Assembly: GCA_913020245.1 (NCBI GenBank)
Contig: CAJWAD010000015.1
Span: 1-48,148 of the forward strand
Reading direction: 5' to 3'
From: an uncultured Oleiphilus sp.
GTDB taxonomy: Bacteria; Pseudomonadota; Gammaproteobacteria; Pseudomonadales; Oleiphilaceae
Length of the DNA: 48,148 bases
The notes under the pieces are model-generated. The model was not told the DNA's origin and ran no database searches. It saw only the letters and a program-made list of their open reading frames with translations. Position 1 is the stretch's first letter, and every line of letters starts with the position of its first letter. Positions 8,242 through 17,331 of the stretch are shown in pieces. The position numbers and the translations under genes were made by a program.

Positions 8242-9519
8242 CTAACGCCGACCCAACCAAGAAAATATACCATCAGTAAAATCCTCTTGTTCGCTCACCT
8301 TTAAAGGCAAATCAACCGCAGGTGAAACAACATCCAGCCCGAGCGGTTCTTCTACTGCTTTTGACCGCTCATACAAAGCATACGGTTCAAACTGCTGCCC
8401 CAATTCCAGTTGCCGTAAAAATTGGTCTGCGGACGAGCTTAAGCTTATTTTGTAATACGCATCCGAACCTTTCAAACGCACTAAATTAGCCGCACGCACG
8501 CCAGGAATCGCTTCCAATGCCTGTTGAGACGTAATGTACGCAATATAACTATCGATGTTATTTAAGGTTAAATTATAAATAGATTGGCTATCGGTTAAGG
8601 CATCCGATACCGCGTAGTGTTTTGACAATACTTTCGCTACGTCATCTATTACTGCAATCCAGATAGCATCTAAGCTTTTGTTGTTCAGTTCGCCTGTTTC
8701 TTCAAACTCATCGAAAGGTAGTTTCCACTTTGCGTGCCAGTTTTCGTCACTGGACTGATATAGGGAAAGCAGTAGATTTAGGTCACGGCGATAACGTTTG
8801 CCAGCCTCAATTATAGACGCTTCAGACAACATCCAAAGCGCGTTGGTGTTAATCAACGCACTATCTTGCTCGTCAGCATTGGGTAAATATATTGGAATAC
8901 CCCGCTCGAGTGCTTGATTGAATAACACTGTTTTACGCTGAGTGTTCTGGGTGCCCCATAGGTTTTTAGTGCTCGAGCCTTCATGCGCCACCCAAAACAT
9001 TACACTAGGTCGCACTTCTCCCCAGCGTGGTAGCTGCTTTTCAGTCACTAAACGAAGCACTTCCTGTTTTGAAAACGTAACCTCCAGTAGAAACTCATTC
9101 GGTATACTGCTGACGCGTGACGGTATTTTTTGCAACATCGGTGGCCCCGATTGCTCGCCTTCATCAGTTTGATTTTCCGAACCTTCTTCAAAGATTGCTT
9201 CTTGGTATCGAACATAATCAGGATTTGGCAAAAAACTGAAACTCTCTACGTATGCGCTCGGGTCTTTGATCTTACTAAAAACAGCGGCGCGCCTAACTTT
9301 TCCTGGGTCACCGACAACACGCGTAATGACGCGCCGTAAAGCGCGCATAAACGCCGCATTTCGATCGGCATTACCTTGACTATCAACCGGCACAACATCC
9401 TGATACAGATCAATACGTTGGGCTGAAAAAAGGGAGGTAGCACTGCAGACCAAACAGACAATAATTAGGAACCGGACCAAACCGACACACTCACTAGACG
9501 AGGGAAAAAGTGCTGTCAA
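8242..9519 (-). CDS. DUF2066 family exported protein
   Basis: 425 residues. A hydrophobic stretch VRFLIIVCLVCSATSLFSA (about 15-33) is a signal peptide with a likely cleavage after FSA. Mature protein begins with QRIDLYQDVVPV and the DUF2066-type ALRRVITRVVGDP. The middle third has a 'SVMFWVAHEG' strand and the end is acidic and soluble. Function is unknown in the family; the protein is periplasmic or membrane-attached. First gene of the minus-strand run DUF2066, pgsA-like, hda, parA, and divergent from purM across 172 bases. The same divergent pairing with purM occurs in Pseudomonas (recalled, not checked). Confidence 0.85.
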   Translation of the reverse strand: MTALFPSSSECVGLVRFLIIVCLVCSATSLFSAQRIDLYQDVVPVDSQGNADRNAAFMRALRRVITRVVGDPGKVRRAAVFSKIKDPSAYVESFSFLPNPDYVRYQEAIFEEGSENQTDEGEQSGPPMLQKIPSRVSSIPNEFLLEVTFSKQEVLRLVTEKQLPRWGEVRPSVMFWVAHEGSSTKNLWGTQNTQRKTVLFNQALERGIPIYLPNADEQDSALINTNALWMLSEASIIEAGKRYRRDLNLLLSLYQSSDENWHAKWKLPFDEFEETGELNNKSLDAIWIAVIDDVAKVLSKHYAVSDALTDSQSIYNLTLNNIDSYIAYITSQQALEAIPGVRAANLVRLKGSDAYYKISLSSSADQFLRQLELGQQFEPYALYERSKAVEEPLGLDVVSPAVDLPLKVSEQEDFTDGIFSWLGRR

Positions 9520-9691
9520 TGATAGGCAGGATAACCTCTCAACACAACCCGCAAAGCAAGGCTTAGCTGATACAATAGTGCTAGATTAAAAAAGCTGGAG
9601 ATTAATGCACTTTGTGCTTTGGTGAGTGCCACTTCACTGATAGAATTACGCGCTTTGTTTTCGATGTCTTTTGCAAGGGAAATTCCAACGC

Positions 9692-10750
9692 ATGGCCAAC
9701 CAAGATCAATCCCCTCAGGGTAAATCTCTAAGCTACAAAGATGCAGGCGTTAATATAGATGCTGGCAATCAACTTGTTGAACGCATTAAAAGCGTAGCGA
9801 AACGCACTCGCCGACCTGAGGTAATGGCTGGTTTAGGCGGCTTTGGCGCATTATTTGAGTTACCAACAGGGTATAAAGAACCCGTTTTAGTATCAGGCAC
9901 AGATGGCGTTGGCACTAAACTACGCCTGGCAATGGATATCAATAAACATGACACCATTGGTATTGATCTAGTCGCTATGTGCGTTAACGATTTAATCGTT
10001 GGCGGTGCAGAGCCGTTATTCTTTCTAGATTATTATGCAACGGGCAAACTTAATGTTGATATTGCTGCCTCAGTTGTCGATGGTATTGGAAAAGGCTGCG
10101 AGCTCTCGGGTTGTGCACTCGTTGGTGGCGAGACCGCTGAAATGCCGGGTATGTATGAGGGTGAGGATTATGATCTCGCAGGGTTTTGTGTCGGTATTGC
10201 TGAAAAGTCAAAACTCATTGATGGGAAAAAAGTAAGTGAGGGCGATGCGCTGATTGCGCTGGCTTCATCCGGCCCCCATTCCAATGGGTATTCACTGATA
10301 CGCAAAATACTTGAGGTCTCTCACGCAGACTTAATGCAAGATTGCGACGGTAAGCCGCTCGGTGACGCGCTATTAGAGCCGACGCGAATTTATGTTAAGT
10401 CGTTACTCGAATTATTTAAATCTCAACCGGTTCATGCGCTATCGCATATTACCGGCGGGGGGTTTTTGGAGAACATTCCACGTGTTTTACCAGAAAATTA
10501 TAAAGCGGTCATTGAATTAAATACCTGGGAACTGCCGGAAGTATTTAAGTTTCTGCAGCAAGCAGGCAACGTCGATCAAACCGAAATGTATCGCACCTTT
10601 AACTGCGGCGTTGGCATGATTATTTGCGTGCCCAAGGAATGCTGTGATCAGACCCTTGCATGCTTGCAGGAACAAGGTGAAACCGCCTGGCATATTGGTC
10701 ATATCGAGGCGCGAAATAATGGTGAAGAACAAGTAACCCTAAATAACTGA
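9692..10750 (+). CDS. purM: Phosphoribosylformylglycinamidine cyclo-ligase (AIR synthetase)
   Basis: Fifth step of purine synthesis: closes the imidazole ring of FGAM using ATP to give AIR. From ATG 9692 the protein is 352 residues, close to E. coli PurM (345). A TTG 21 bases upstream is open in frame but less likely, because AAGGGA (9675-9680) serves the ATG. Near-identical family blocks are [82 protein letters not shown] and the C-terminal [11 protein letters not shown]. purN follows after 19 bases. The 172-base leader shows a TACAAT (9571-9576) but no PurR-type dyad that I can recognise. Confidence 0.98.
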   Translation: MANQDQSPQGKSLSYKDAGVNIDAGNQLVERIKSVAKRTRRPEVMAGLGGFGALFELPTGYKEPVLVSGTDGVGTKLRLAMDINKHDTIGIDLVAMCVNDLIVGGAEPLFFLDYYATGKLNVDIAASVVDGIGKGCELSGCALVGGETAEMPGMYEGEDYDLAGFCVGIAEKSKLIDGKKVSEGDALIALASSGPHSNGYSLIRKILEVSHADLMQDCDGKPLGDALLEPTRIYVKSLLELFKSQPVHALSHITGGGFLENIPRVLPENYKAVIELNTWELPEVFKFLQQAGNVDQTEMYRTFNCGVGMIICVPKECCDQTLACLQEQGETAWHIGHIEARNNGEEQVTLNN

Positions 10751-10769
10751 CATTTAACTAAACGCAAAC

Positions 10770-11441
10770 ATGATTGAAGAAGCGCCTAAACCTAAAGTTG
10801 TTGTCCTTATCTCTGGCAATGGGAGTAACTTACAAGCACTGATTGATAATCTTGGCACAGAAATTCCGGCGGATATCGTTTGTGTAATCTCCAACCGGCC
10901 GGACGCAGCCGGTTTAGACCGTGCAAAGAATGCAAGCATACATACTCGCGTAATTGATCATGCTGATTTTGAGCAACGTGAACTGTTTGATGCGGCACTC
11001 ATCCGCGAAATTGACAAACATGCAGCCGATCTAATCGTATTAGCAGGCTTTATGCGCATCCTGAGTAACGATTTCGTGCGACGCTACCAGGGGCGGCTAC
11101 TTAACATTCACCCCTCTCTCTTACCAAAATACCCCGGCTTAAGTACCCATCAAAGAGCACTTGATGCCAAAGACAAAAAACACGGTGTAACCGTGCATTT
11201 TGTTATCCCAGAACTTGATGCAGGCCCAAACATTATCCAAGCAGAGGTACCGGTTCTCAAACAAGACGATGCTGAGTCGCTTGCAAACCGAGTTCAAAAA
11301 CAAGAGTATGTTATCTATCCAATCGCCGTAAAGTGGTTCGTTGAGGGCAGGCTCCAATTGCATGGCGACAGGGCCCTGTTAGACCAAGAAGTATTGCCTG
11401 AGAGCGGACTATATCTCGATAGCCCGCATACCTTGCATTGA
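10770..11441 (+). CDS. purN: Phosphoribosylglycinamide formyltransferase (GART)
   Basis: Third step of purine synthesis: transfers the formyl group of 10-formyltetrahydrofolate to GAR. 223 residues. The ribose-phosphate loop ISGNGSNLQAL (14-24) is present. The catalytic triad is Asn112 and His114 in LLNIHPSLLPKYPG, plus Asp150 in PELDAGP. SLANRVQKQEYVIYP is the usual C-terminal helix. Operon with purM. Its TGA is followed after 41 bases by the ATG of the DUF3108 gene, which therefore looks co-transcribed. Confidence 0.97.
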   Translation: MIEEAPKPKVVVLISGNGSNLQALIDNLGTEIPADIVCVISNRPDAAGLDRAKNASIHTRVIDHADFEQRELFDAALIREIDKHAADLIVLAGFMRILSNDFVRRYQGRLLNIHPSLLPKYPGLSTHQRALDAKDKKHGVTVHFVIPELDAGPNIIQAEVPVLKQDDAESLANRVQKQEYVIYPIAVKWFVEGRLQLHGDRALLDQEVLPESGLYLDSPHTLH

Positions 11442-11482
11442 TTTGCGGCCAATTTATCGCTACTCGCTTTATAGGGGATCAT

Positions 11483-12229
11483 ATGCACAAACTTGCGATC
11501 ACCTCGGTTATTTCTCTTTTTGTCGCGACATTCACAGCCTCAAGCGCTACAGCAGAACCTTTGCGTGCACACGAGGCAAGCTATCGTGCCAGTATTACAA
11601 AGGGCATTAGCTTGACCGGATCGGCAACACGGACATTAGCGCAAACTAACGACGGTCATTGGCGCTATGCGTTTGTCGTAGACAGTTCGATTGCAACGAT
11701 TTCCGAAAACAGTAACTTTACGCTTGCAGACTCTCAAATCATCCCCACCAGCTATCGATATGCACTGACCGGTATGCTACTAAAAGATCGTCAGCAAACG
11801 GTTGCATTTAACTGGCAAAAAGAACAAGCCCGCGAACAATACAAAGACCAAAGCTGGACAGTGCCGATACAATTAGGTCTGTTAGACAGACTAAGTTATC
11901 AGCTGCAACTACAGACAGATATTAGCCAAAAAAACAGAGCCGTTGACGCCTCAAATGCAGTGCTTCCTGAAAACATATACCGGTACAATGTCTTGCATAA
12001 GGGCGAGGTTCGTCATTACCAATTCAAACAAACGGCTCGAGAGACCATCGATACGGCGTTAGGCAAAAAGCAAAGCATTTTAGTTGAAAAAGTTCGCGAC
12101 AAAGGCAAAGCGCGTGAAACGAAGCTTTGGTTTGACCAAGCCCCGCCCTACGCTTTACTTCGGATGATCCAAGTAGAACCGGACGGTGAAGCATACGAAA
12201 TAAATATTGAAAAACTACACCAGCCATAA
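11483..12229 (+). CDS. DUF3108 family exported protein
   Basis: 248 residues from ATG 11483, which has AGGGG about 6-9 bases upstream. An open frame extends back into purN but has no better start. Signal peptide KLAITSVISLFVATFTASSATA with likely cleavage after ATA gives a periplasmic protein beginning EPLRAHEASYRAS. The rest is predicted beta-rich: repeated YRYALTGMLL and YRYNVLHKGEV strands and a C-terminal LLRMIQVEPDGEAYEI. This matches the DUF3108 layout (a protein that follows purMN in pseudomonads). Molecular function is unknown; the purine link may be only positional. Confidence 0.82.
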   Translation: MHKLAITSVISLFVATFTASSATAEPLRAHEASYRASITKGISLTGSATRTLAQTNDGHWRYAFVVDSSIATISENSNFTLADSQIIPTSYRYALTGMLLKDRQQTVAFNWQKEQAREQYKDQSWTVPIQLGLLDRLSYQLQLQTDISQKNRAVDASNAVLPENIYRYNVLHKGEVRHYQFKQTARETIDTALGKKQSILVEKVRDKGKARETKLWFDQAPPYALLRMIQVEPDGEAYEINIEKLHQP

Positions 12230-12311
12230 AACCTGACGGAATTTTGCGCAGTTTGTGTTAATCTAGGTCAAGTTCGCCTCACCTTGCAGACCCTTCATCA
12301 AGGAGGCTCGC

Positions 12312-12983
12312 GTGATTATAACGGCAAGAAGCAATGCTGCGCTCAAACATTTATTTGTTTGCGTACTTCTTTTGCCAATCATACACGTTCACGCAACGCA
12401 CGCTGACAAGCAACACCGCTCACCGCAAGAGATAATTAATCAAGATTTCTGGGGCATTCTGTACAAGAATGGTGGCGAGACTTATTACTGCAATAAACCA
12501 TTTTCAAAACCAACCCCCCTGATCGCACCGAGCTATATATACCCGCGAACTAAAATCCGAGAAGTCCTCCAATGCGGTACAAAGCGACGGTGTTTAAGCG
12601 AGAGTGAACGCTACCGAATTATCATCTCTGACCTTCGCAATATTGTGCCCGCTGACGCTTACTTTGAATTTAAAAGACAAAATAGCGAATTCGGCATACT
12701 TGGAAAAAAGGTCCAAGCGAATCCATGTGGTATTCGAAAAAAGCTGCACATCATAGAACCGCCGGATAAGCTAAAAGGAGATATCGCTCGGACACTGCTT
12801 TACATGAGCAATCAATATCAACTGCCAGTACTCGGAAACATTCATGATCTTGAATTCTGGACAGAGCAGGATCCTCCGAGCAAAGCAGAGCTTAACAGAC
12901 TTGAGGCCGTTGAGACGCTAAGGCCAGTAATGGAAACCACAGAGACTAAGGAAGCTAAGGAGGCTAAGGAGGCTAATAATTAG
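12312..12983 (+). CDS. Exported endonuclease-I-like protein lacking catalytic residues
   Basis: GTG start at 12312 with a perfect AGGAGG at 12301-12306. 223 residues; signal peptide about 1-28 (LFVCVLLLPIIHVHA). Endonuclease I (EndA/Vvn) landmarks are recognisable: ETYYCNKPF for the N-terminal cysteine region, QCGTKRRCLSESERYRII, SDLRNIVPA, EFGIL, IEPPDKLKGDIARTLLYM and EFWTEQDP. At the active site, the family EHVVP is SYIYP, so the Mg-binding Glu and general-base His are Ser and Tyr. In HNLxP the His is Arg, while the metal-binding Asn is kept. It is therefore probably not a nuclease, perhaps a binding or inhibitor protein. The C-terminal tail is a nine-base tandem repeat coding for KEA. Confidence 0.75.
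   Translation: MIITARSNAALKHLFVCVLLLPIIHVHATHADKQHRSPQEIINQDFWGILYKNGGETYYCNKPFSKPTPLIAPSYIYPRTKIREVLQCGTKRRCLSESERYRIIISDLRNIVPADAYFEFKRQNSEFGILGKKVQANPCGIRKKLHIIEPPDKLKGDIARTLLYMSNQYQLPVLGNIHDLEFWTEQDPPSKAELNRLEAVETLRPVMETTETKEAKEAKEANN
12946..12975. repeat. Nine-base tandem repeat coding for the KEA tail
   Basis: Units GAAGCTAAG and GAGGCTAAG repeat directly, preceded and followed by partial copies, just before the TAG of the endonuclease-I-like gene. They encode KEAKEAKEA. As in-frame 9-mers, unit number could vary by slippage without breaking the frame. Confidence 0.7.
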
Positions 12984-14007
12984 CCTTGTCAGGTTCACAT
13001 GCCACACCGATATCGTTACGCCGAGTAGATTGCCTTCGCGTTAATTGCCGCTGCCACGTGTCGACCAAACGAAAATTTTCTACTCTATCCAAATCGCGGG
13101 TAAGCATATGGTAGCCCTCCGGTAAAAAATAAAAACTGAAGGTATGTCTATCCCCCTCATTCGACGATAAACGTTGTGCAACTTGGCAGGTTGGCACCAG
13201 TGGGACGAGTTGATCATTACCCCCATACAGCCACAAAGTGGGAATCGGTATATTCTGACTGTCTGCAAAAGCTTGGTCCATCAAGTTGTTTAAACCATAA
13301 ATGGCATCAATGCGCGTCGCTTTGATGACAAGGGGGTCGCGACCTAACCCACGCAGCGCCTCAACATTATCAGAAGCAACAACACCTAAACCCTCGCCCG
13401 TTGGCTGCCAACTCGGCACAAACGTCGTCGCGAGGGCCAGACCCCATCGCTGGTACCAGGGTTGGGTTTCACGTGACCAGACAGCAGGCGCAAATAGTAC
13501 TGCACCCTGCACATTGGCACGCCAAAAATCTTGATTGGTTTGCAATGCCGTCAAGATGACAGCCCCGCCCATGCTCTCACCTACAACATAGAGAGGAACT
13601 TCGGGGTAACGCGATCGAACCAGGGTAATAATCGCCATCAAGTCTTTTCTTAGACGTGTTTCTCCCGGCCATATACCTCGCTGCACCGTATCGCCAAAGC
13701 CACGTTGATCATAGGCAACGCAAAGTGAGTGCCGGGTCTGCATAAAGGCACAAAAATCAGAGAATGCTTGGTGGTAATCATTGAACCCATGTAACGCAAT
13801 AAATATTCGCTCTGGTGCCCGGTCGATCGAATGAGATTCATACGGTAGACGATAAGTATCGTCCATAACAAAACTCGCTTCTTCCCAAGCGGCAGGCTGC
13901 TGGATATCAGAATAGGTTTGCATCTGTGGACCGGAACAGGCAGCGATTAATAAGCCGACAAACACCGCTAAACTCACAGAAACATATCTAAGAGAAATCA
14001 ACAACAT
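12973..14007 (-). CDS. Alpha/beta-hydrolase lipoprotein (lysophospholipase/monoglyceride-lipase-like)
   Basis: 344 residues. The N-terminal hydrophobic stretch ends in IAAC, a lipobox, with the lipidated Cys at 24. Catalytic residues: Ser145 in the nucleophile elbow VGESMGG, Asp265 in YGGNDQLVPL and His300 in GYHML. The oxyanion region is ALHGFND. This fits the serine aquaporin-like/lysophospholipase (PldB-type) hydrolase group; the substrate is unknown. The start codon overlaps the recJ stop by 20 bases, so the two are coupled. The 3' end overlaps the convergent endonuclease-I-like gene by 11 bases. The same neighbour order (hydrolase, thrC/hom, dsbC, recJ) exists in Pseudomonas. Confidence 0.85.
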   Translation of the reverse strand: MLLISLRYVSVSLAVFVGLLIAACSGPQMQTYSDIQQPAAWEEASFVMDDTYRLPYESHSIDRAPERIFIALHGFNDYHQAFSDFCAFMQTRHSLCVAYDQRGFGDTVQRGIWPGETRLRKDLMAIITLVRSRYPEVPLYVVGESMGGAVILTALQTNQDFWRANVQGAVLFAPAVWSRETQPWYQRWGLALATTFVPSWQPTGEGLGVVASDNVEALRGLGRDPLVIKATRIDAIYGLNNLMDQAFADSQNIPIPTLWLYGGNDQLVPLVPTCQVAQRLSSNEGDRHTFSFYFLPEGYHMLTRDLDRVENFRLVDTWQRQLTRRQSTRRNDIGVACEPDKANY

Positions 14008-15763
14008 CGCCCAACTCTATGTAATCTATTAATAACTGGACCGTCTTACGCCCACGGAATTCATTGATATTAGGCCGATAAACCATGCGGCAGGGAACAG
14101 AAAAATTCTCGTTCAAAAAAGGACTATTAAACTGAATTGCATCAAATAGCGCTTCGCCATCGCTTTGACGAATCACAAGTTTAAGATGCTTTTCTTTTAA
14201 TATTTTTTTCTGAAGCACATCAAACACACCGTCAAATGCTGGCTCAGGGAACTGCTGCCCCCAAGGTCCTGCGCTCTCGAGAGTGGTGACACTGGCTAGA
14301 TCAAGCTGCAGCTCTGACAGCTCACCATCACTATGAATAGTCGCTTGTAAGGACTCTTCATCCAAGGCTTTCCGTACAACGTTATCGAACAGTTCAGCAA
14401 ACGCGTTATAGTCTTTTGCTTTAATTGTCATCCCAGCAGCCATTGCATGACCGCCAAACTTTTGCAATATATCAGGCCGTTGCTTCGCGATCAGATCTAA
14501 GGTGTCGCGCATATGCAACCCCGGTATCGAACGCGCAGAACCTTTCAGAATATCCTCATCAGCCGGCGGATGGCCGGCCTCACCTTCCACCTCTGGCGCA
14601 AAGGCAATCGTAGGCCTATGCGCAGCTTCTTTTACGCGCGCTGCTAAAATTCCAATTACACCCTGATGCCAATGCGACTGATACAGACAAATACCGACAA
14701 CGTCCTGCTTATGCGCGGGCAATTCTTTTAAAATAGCTTCTGCGTCACGTCGCATATCGTCCTCAACCTGACGACGTTCAATATTTAAAGCATTTAAACG
14801 CACTGCCATGTCACGCGCATCCAGCATATCTCGGGCAAGTAAGCACTCGATCCCTAATGACATATCGTCCATTCTCCCTGCCGCATTAAGTCGCGGCCCA
14901 ACCACAAAACCCAAATCACTACTCGACACACGTGCAAGATCTTTTTTGGCAATCTCTAATAAGGCCGCAATTCCCGGCCGACATCGCCTGGCACGCATAC
15001 GCCGCAAACCCTGCTCCACGAGAATTCGATTGTTCTTATCAAACGGAACTAAATCAGCGACCGTACCCAGCGCCACCAAATCTAAGTAATTCGCCATGTT
15101 AGGCGCATCGATATTGTTAGCGGCAAACCACCCTTTTTCTATTAAGCTCGTGCGTAACGAGCTCATCACATAAAAAATAACACCAACCCCCGCGCTATTT
15201 TTCGACACAAACTCACAACCCAGTTGGTTTGGATTAACAATTGCAGCCGCATTCGGCGTGTCTTGACCCGGCAAATGATGATCGGTAATCAGAACCTTCA
15301 TGCCTAATTGATTGGCCCGATCAACACCTTCAATACTTGAAATACCGTTATCTACGGTCACAATTAAGTCTGGTTGTTGTTCGGCTGCAAGCTCTACAAT
15401 TTCAGGCGTTAAACCGTAACCGTATTCAAAACGATTTGGCACTAAATACTCACAGCGTGCGCCCATCGCGCGCAGCACATCGACCGCTAAGGCGGTACTC
15501 GTGGCACCATCCGCATCGAAATCACCCACCACTATGATAAGCCGACGTTCTCGTAGCGCTGCTTCAAGTAAGGCGATTGCCTCAGACAAGCCCCTCAACC
15601 TGCTATTACCCTCAAGTGCGGCTAATCGGTTATCCAGCTCCTCGATTGAGACCACGCCCCTGGCCGCATAGATACGTGCCAAGTACTCGGGAAACTCTAA
15701 ATTTAGATTACTAGGCTCCGAACACTTTCTTCGAATTATCTTTTTCGTTTGTGGTTTTATCAT
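13988..15763 (-). CDS. recJ: Single-stranded-DNA-specific exonuclease RecJ
   Basis: 5'-3' ssDNA exonuclease of the DHH family, acting in RecF-pathway recombination and mismatch repair. 591 residues from ATG 15763. A TTG at 15808 would add 15 residues but would fall in the T-run of the thrC terminator, so I reject it. Motifs: IIVVGDFDADGATSTALA (motif I), LIVTVDNGISS, LITDHHLPG (DHH motif), VVGPRLNAAGRMDD, and the DHHA1 region with KFGGHAMAAGMTI. Residues match E. coli RecJ closely in the first 200 positions. Downstream gene (lipoprotein hydrolase) overlaps by 20 bases. Confidence 0.97.
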   Translation of the reverse strand: MIKPQTKKIIRRKCSEPSNLNLEFPEYLARIYAARGVVSIEELDNRLAALEGNSRLRGLSEAIALLEAALRERRLIIVVGDFDADGATSTALAVDVLRAMGARCEYLVPNRFEYGYGLTPEIVELAAEQQPDLIVTVDNGISSIEGVDRANQLGMKVLITDHHLPGQDTPNAAAIVNPNQLGCEFVSKNSAGVGVIFYVMSSLRTSLIEKGWFAANNIDAPNMANYLDLVALGTVADLVPFDKNNRILVEQGLRRMRARRCRPGIAALLEIAKKDLARVSSSDLGFVVGPRLNAAGRMDDMSLGIECLLARDMLDARDMAVRLNALNIERRQVEDDMRRDAEAILKELPAHKQDVVGICLYQSHWHQGVIGILAARVKEAAHRPTIAFAPEVEGEAGHPPADEDILKGSARSIPGLHMRDTLDLIAKQRPDILQKFGGHAMAAGMTIKAKDYNAFAELFDNVVRKALDEESLQATIHSDGELSELQLDLASVTTLESAGPWGQQFPEPAFDGVFDVLQKKILKEKHLKLVIRQSDGEALFDAIQFNSPFLNENFSVPCRMVYRPNINEFRGRKTVQLLIDYIELGDVVDFS

Positions 15764-15806
15764 GAATGGCCGAGTCTTAACGAAAAATAAATAACGGCGT
15801 AAATAC

Positions 15807-15845
15807 AAAAAAAGCAGGGCCTCGACTACGCGAGAAACACCTGCT
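15807..15845 (-). terminator. Intrinsic terminator after thrC
   Basis: Read on the minus strand: AGCAGG at 15845-15840, CCTGCT at 15818-15813, inner CTCG/CGAG pairing, then seven T (15813-15807). It lies 40 bases after the thrC stop and ends hom-thrC transcription upstream of recJ. Confidence 0.85.
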
Positions 15846-15884
15846 CTGTTCGCCGCTTACTAAAAGCAGATCGATAAATCGCTT

Positions 15885-17276
15885 CTATCGACGATGCTCA
15901 GCGACATAAGCTTGTACTGCTGCTAAGGAATTTTCAATCACATCATAGCGCTCTTCTCTTTCGAACAAATCGCTGAGGTGATGCGGTAATTCTGGCGGCT
16001 GATCTATACCCGCTTTCTCGATCGCTTCCGGAAATTTCACCGGATGCGCGGTTGCTAAAGTAACCATTGGAACGCGCATGTCACGGCGCGTTTTGCGGGC
16101 CGCCTCAACACCGATCGCTGTGTGAGGATCCAACAAATACTCATTCACTTGATAAGTATCCTTAATCACCTCACACATACGTTCGTCACTCACTGCCCAA
16201 CTGTCAAACAAACGACGGGCAGACTTCCAACGGTACTCTTCGATTGAGCCGGCGTCTGTCTTCCAATGCTCCATCAATTCCGCCAACGCTTTACCATCTC
16301 GACCATAAAGATCAAAAAGCAAACGTTCGAAGTTGCTTGATACCATGATATCCATACTTGGCGACAAAGTATGATGAAGCGACTCCATTTCGTAACGGTT
16401 ATTACTGATAAAACGGTGCAAGATGTCATTGCGATTTGTCGCAACGACTAACTGATTAATCGGTAAACCCATATTACGCGCAAGGTATCCAGCAAAAATA
16501 TCGCCAAAGTTCCCAGTAGGGACCGAAAATGAAACGCTACGGGCAGGCCCGCCTAATGACAACGATGCACTAAAATAGTAAACGATTTGCGCCATAATAC
16601 GCGCCCAATTAATCGAATTAACCGCCACCAAACGTGAACCATTTAAGAAGCTTTGGTCTGCGAAGCTTTCTTTGACCATTCGCTGACAATCATCAAAATT
16701 TCCTTCAACTGCAAGGTTAAAAACGTTATCACCGATTACCGTCGTCATTTGCTTGCGCTGGACATCCGAAACACGTTTGTAAGGATGCAAAATAAAAATA
16801 TCGATGTTATCACAGTGTCGACAACCCTCGATCGCGGCAGACCCTGTATCTCCGGAAGTTGCCCCCATAATAACGACCCGTTCATCACGGCGTTTCAAAA
16901 CAAAATCTAGCATTCGTCCCAGCAGTTGTAGCGCAAAATCTTTAAACGCCAATGTTGGGCCTCGGAATAACTCCATCACCCACTCATTGCTATTAAGTTG
17001 AACTAATGGCGCAACTGCAGGATGCTCAAAACCTGCATAAATTTCATTAATCATTGTTTCAAATTCGTTAGCTGGGATCGCACCCTCAACGAATGGGAAC
17101 ATAACCTTGAATGCAAGTTCAGCGTAGGTCAACCCGGCCCAGGAGGCAATCTCCTCCTGCGTAAAACGAGGCAATGTTTCTGGCACATACAAACCGCCAT
17201 CTGAGGCTAGGCCTGCCAACAATACGTCTTCGAACTCTAATGCGGGTGCTTGGCCACGAGTACTTATATATTTCAC
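15885..17276 (-). CDS. thrC: Threonine synthase
   Basis: PLP enzyme converting O-phosphohomoserine to threonine. 463 residues, the long E. coli/yeast-type form. PLP-binding Lys112 lies in FRGPTLAFKDFALQ. Other family blocks are RGQAPALEFEDVLLAGLASDGGLYVP at the N-terminus, IMGATSGDTGSAAIEG, SINWARIMAQIVYYF and VPTGNFGDIFAGYLA. Start is GTG at 17276 with AGGA 8 bases upstream. It lies 55 bases after hom on the same strand, so hom-thrC form an operon. A terminator follows. Confidence 0.97.
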   Translation of the reverse strand: MKYISTRGQAPALEFEDVLLAGLASDGGLYVPETLPRFTQEEIASWAGLTYAELAFKVMFPFVEGAIPANEFETMINEIYAGFEHPAVAPLVQLNSNEWVMELFRGPTLAFKDFALQLLGRMLDFVLKRRDERVVIMGATSGDTGSAAIEGCRHCDNIDIFILHPYKRVSDVQRKQMTTVIGDNVFNLAVEGNFDDCQRMVKESFADQSFLNGSRLVAVNSINWARIMAQIVYYFSASLSLGGPARSVSFSVPTGNFGDIFAGYLARNMGLPINQLVVATNRNDILHRFISNNRYEMESLHHTLSPSMDIMVSSNFERLLFDLYGRDGKALAELMEHWKTDAGSIEEYRWKSARRLFDSWAVSDERMCEVIKDTYQVNEYLLDPHTAIGVEAARKTRRDMRVPMVTLATAHPVKFPEAIEKAGIDQPPELPHHLSDLFEREERYDVIENSLAAVQAYVAEHRR

Positions 17277-17331
17277 TTTATTGTCCTAAGCTAATCAATT
17301 CGGTTCATGTTATGTGGTCTCCGTGCAAGCC

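Noticed and set aside
14808-15089. Plus-strand open frame inside recJ
   Set aside because: Antisense shadow of a well-supported gene; no SD or family match.
15764-15808. Extension of RecJ to a TTG at 15808
   Set aside because: The first codons would lie in the T-run of the thrC terminator; ATG 15763 gives the normal RecJ N-terminus.
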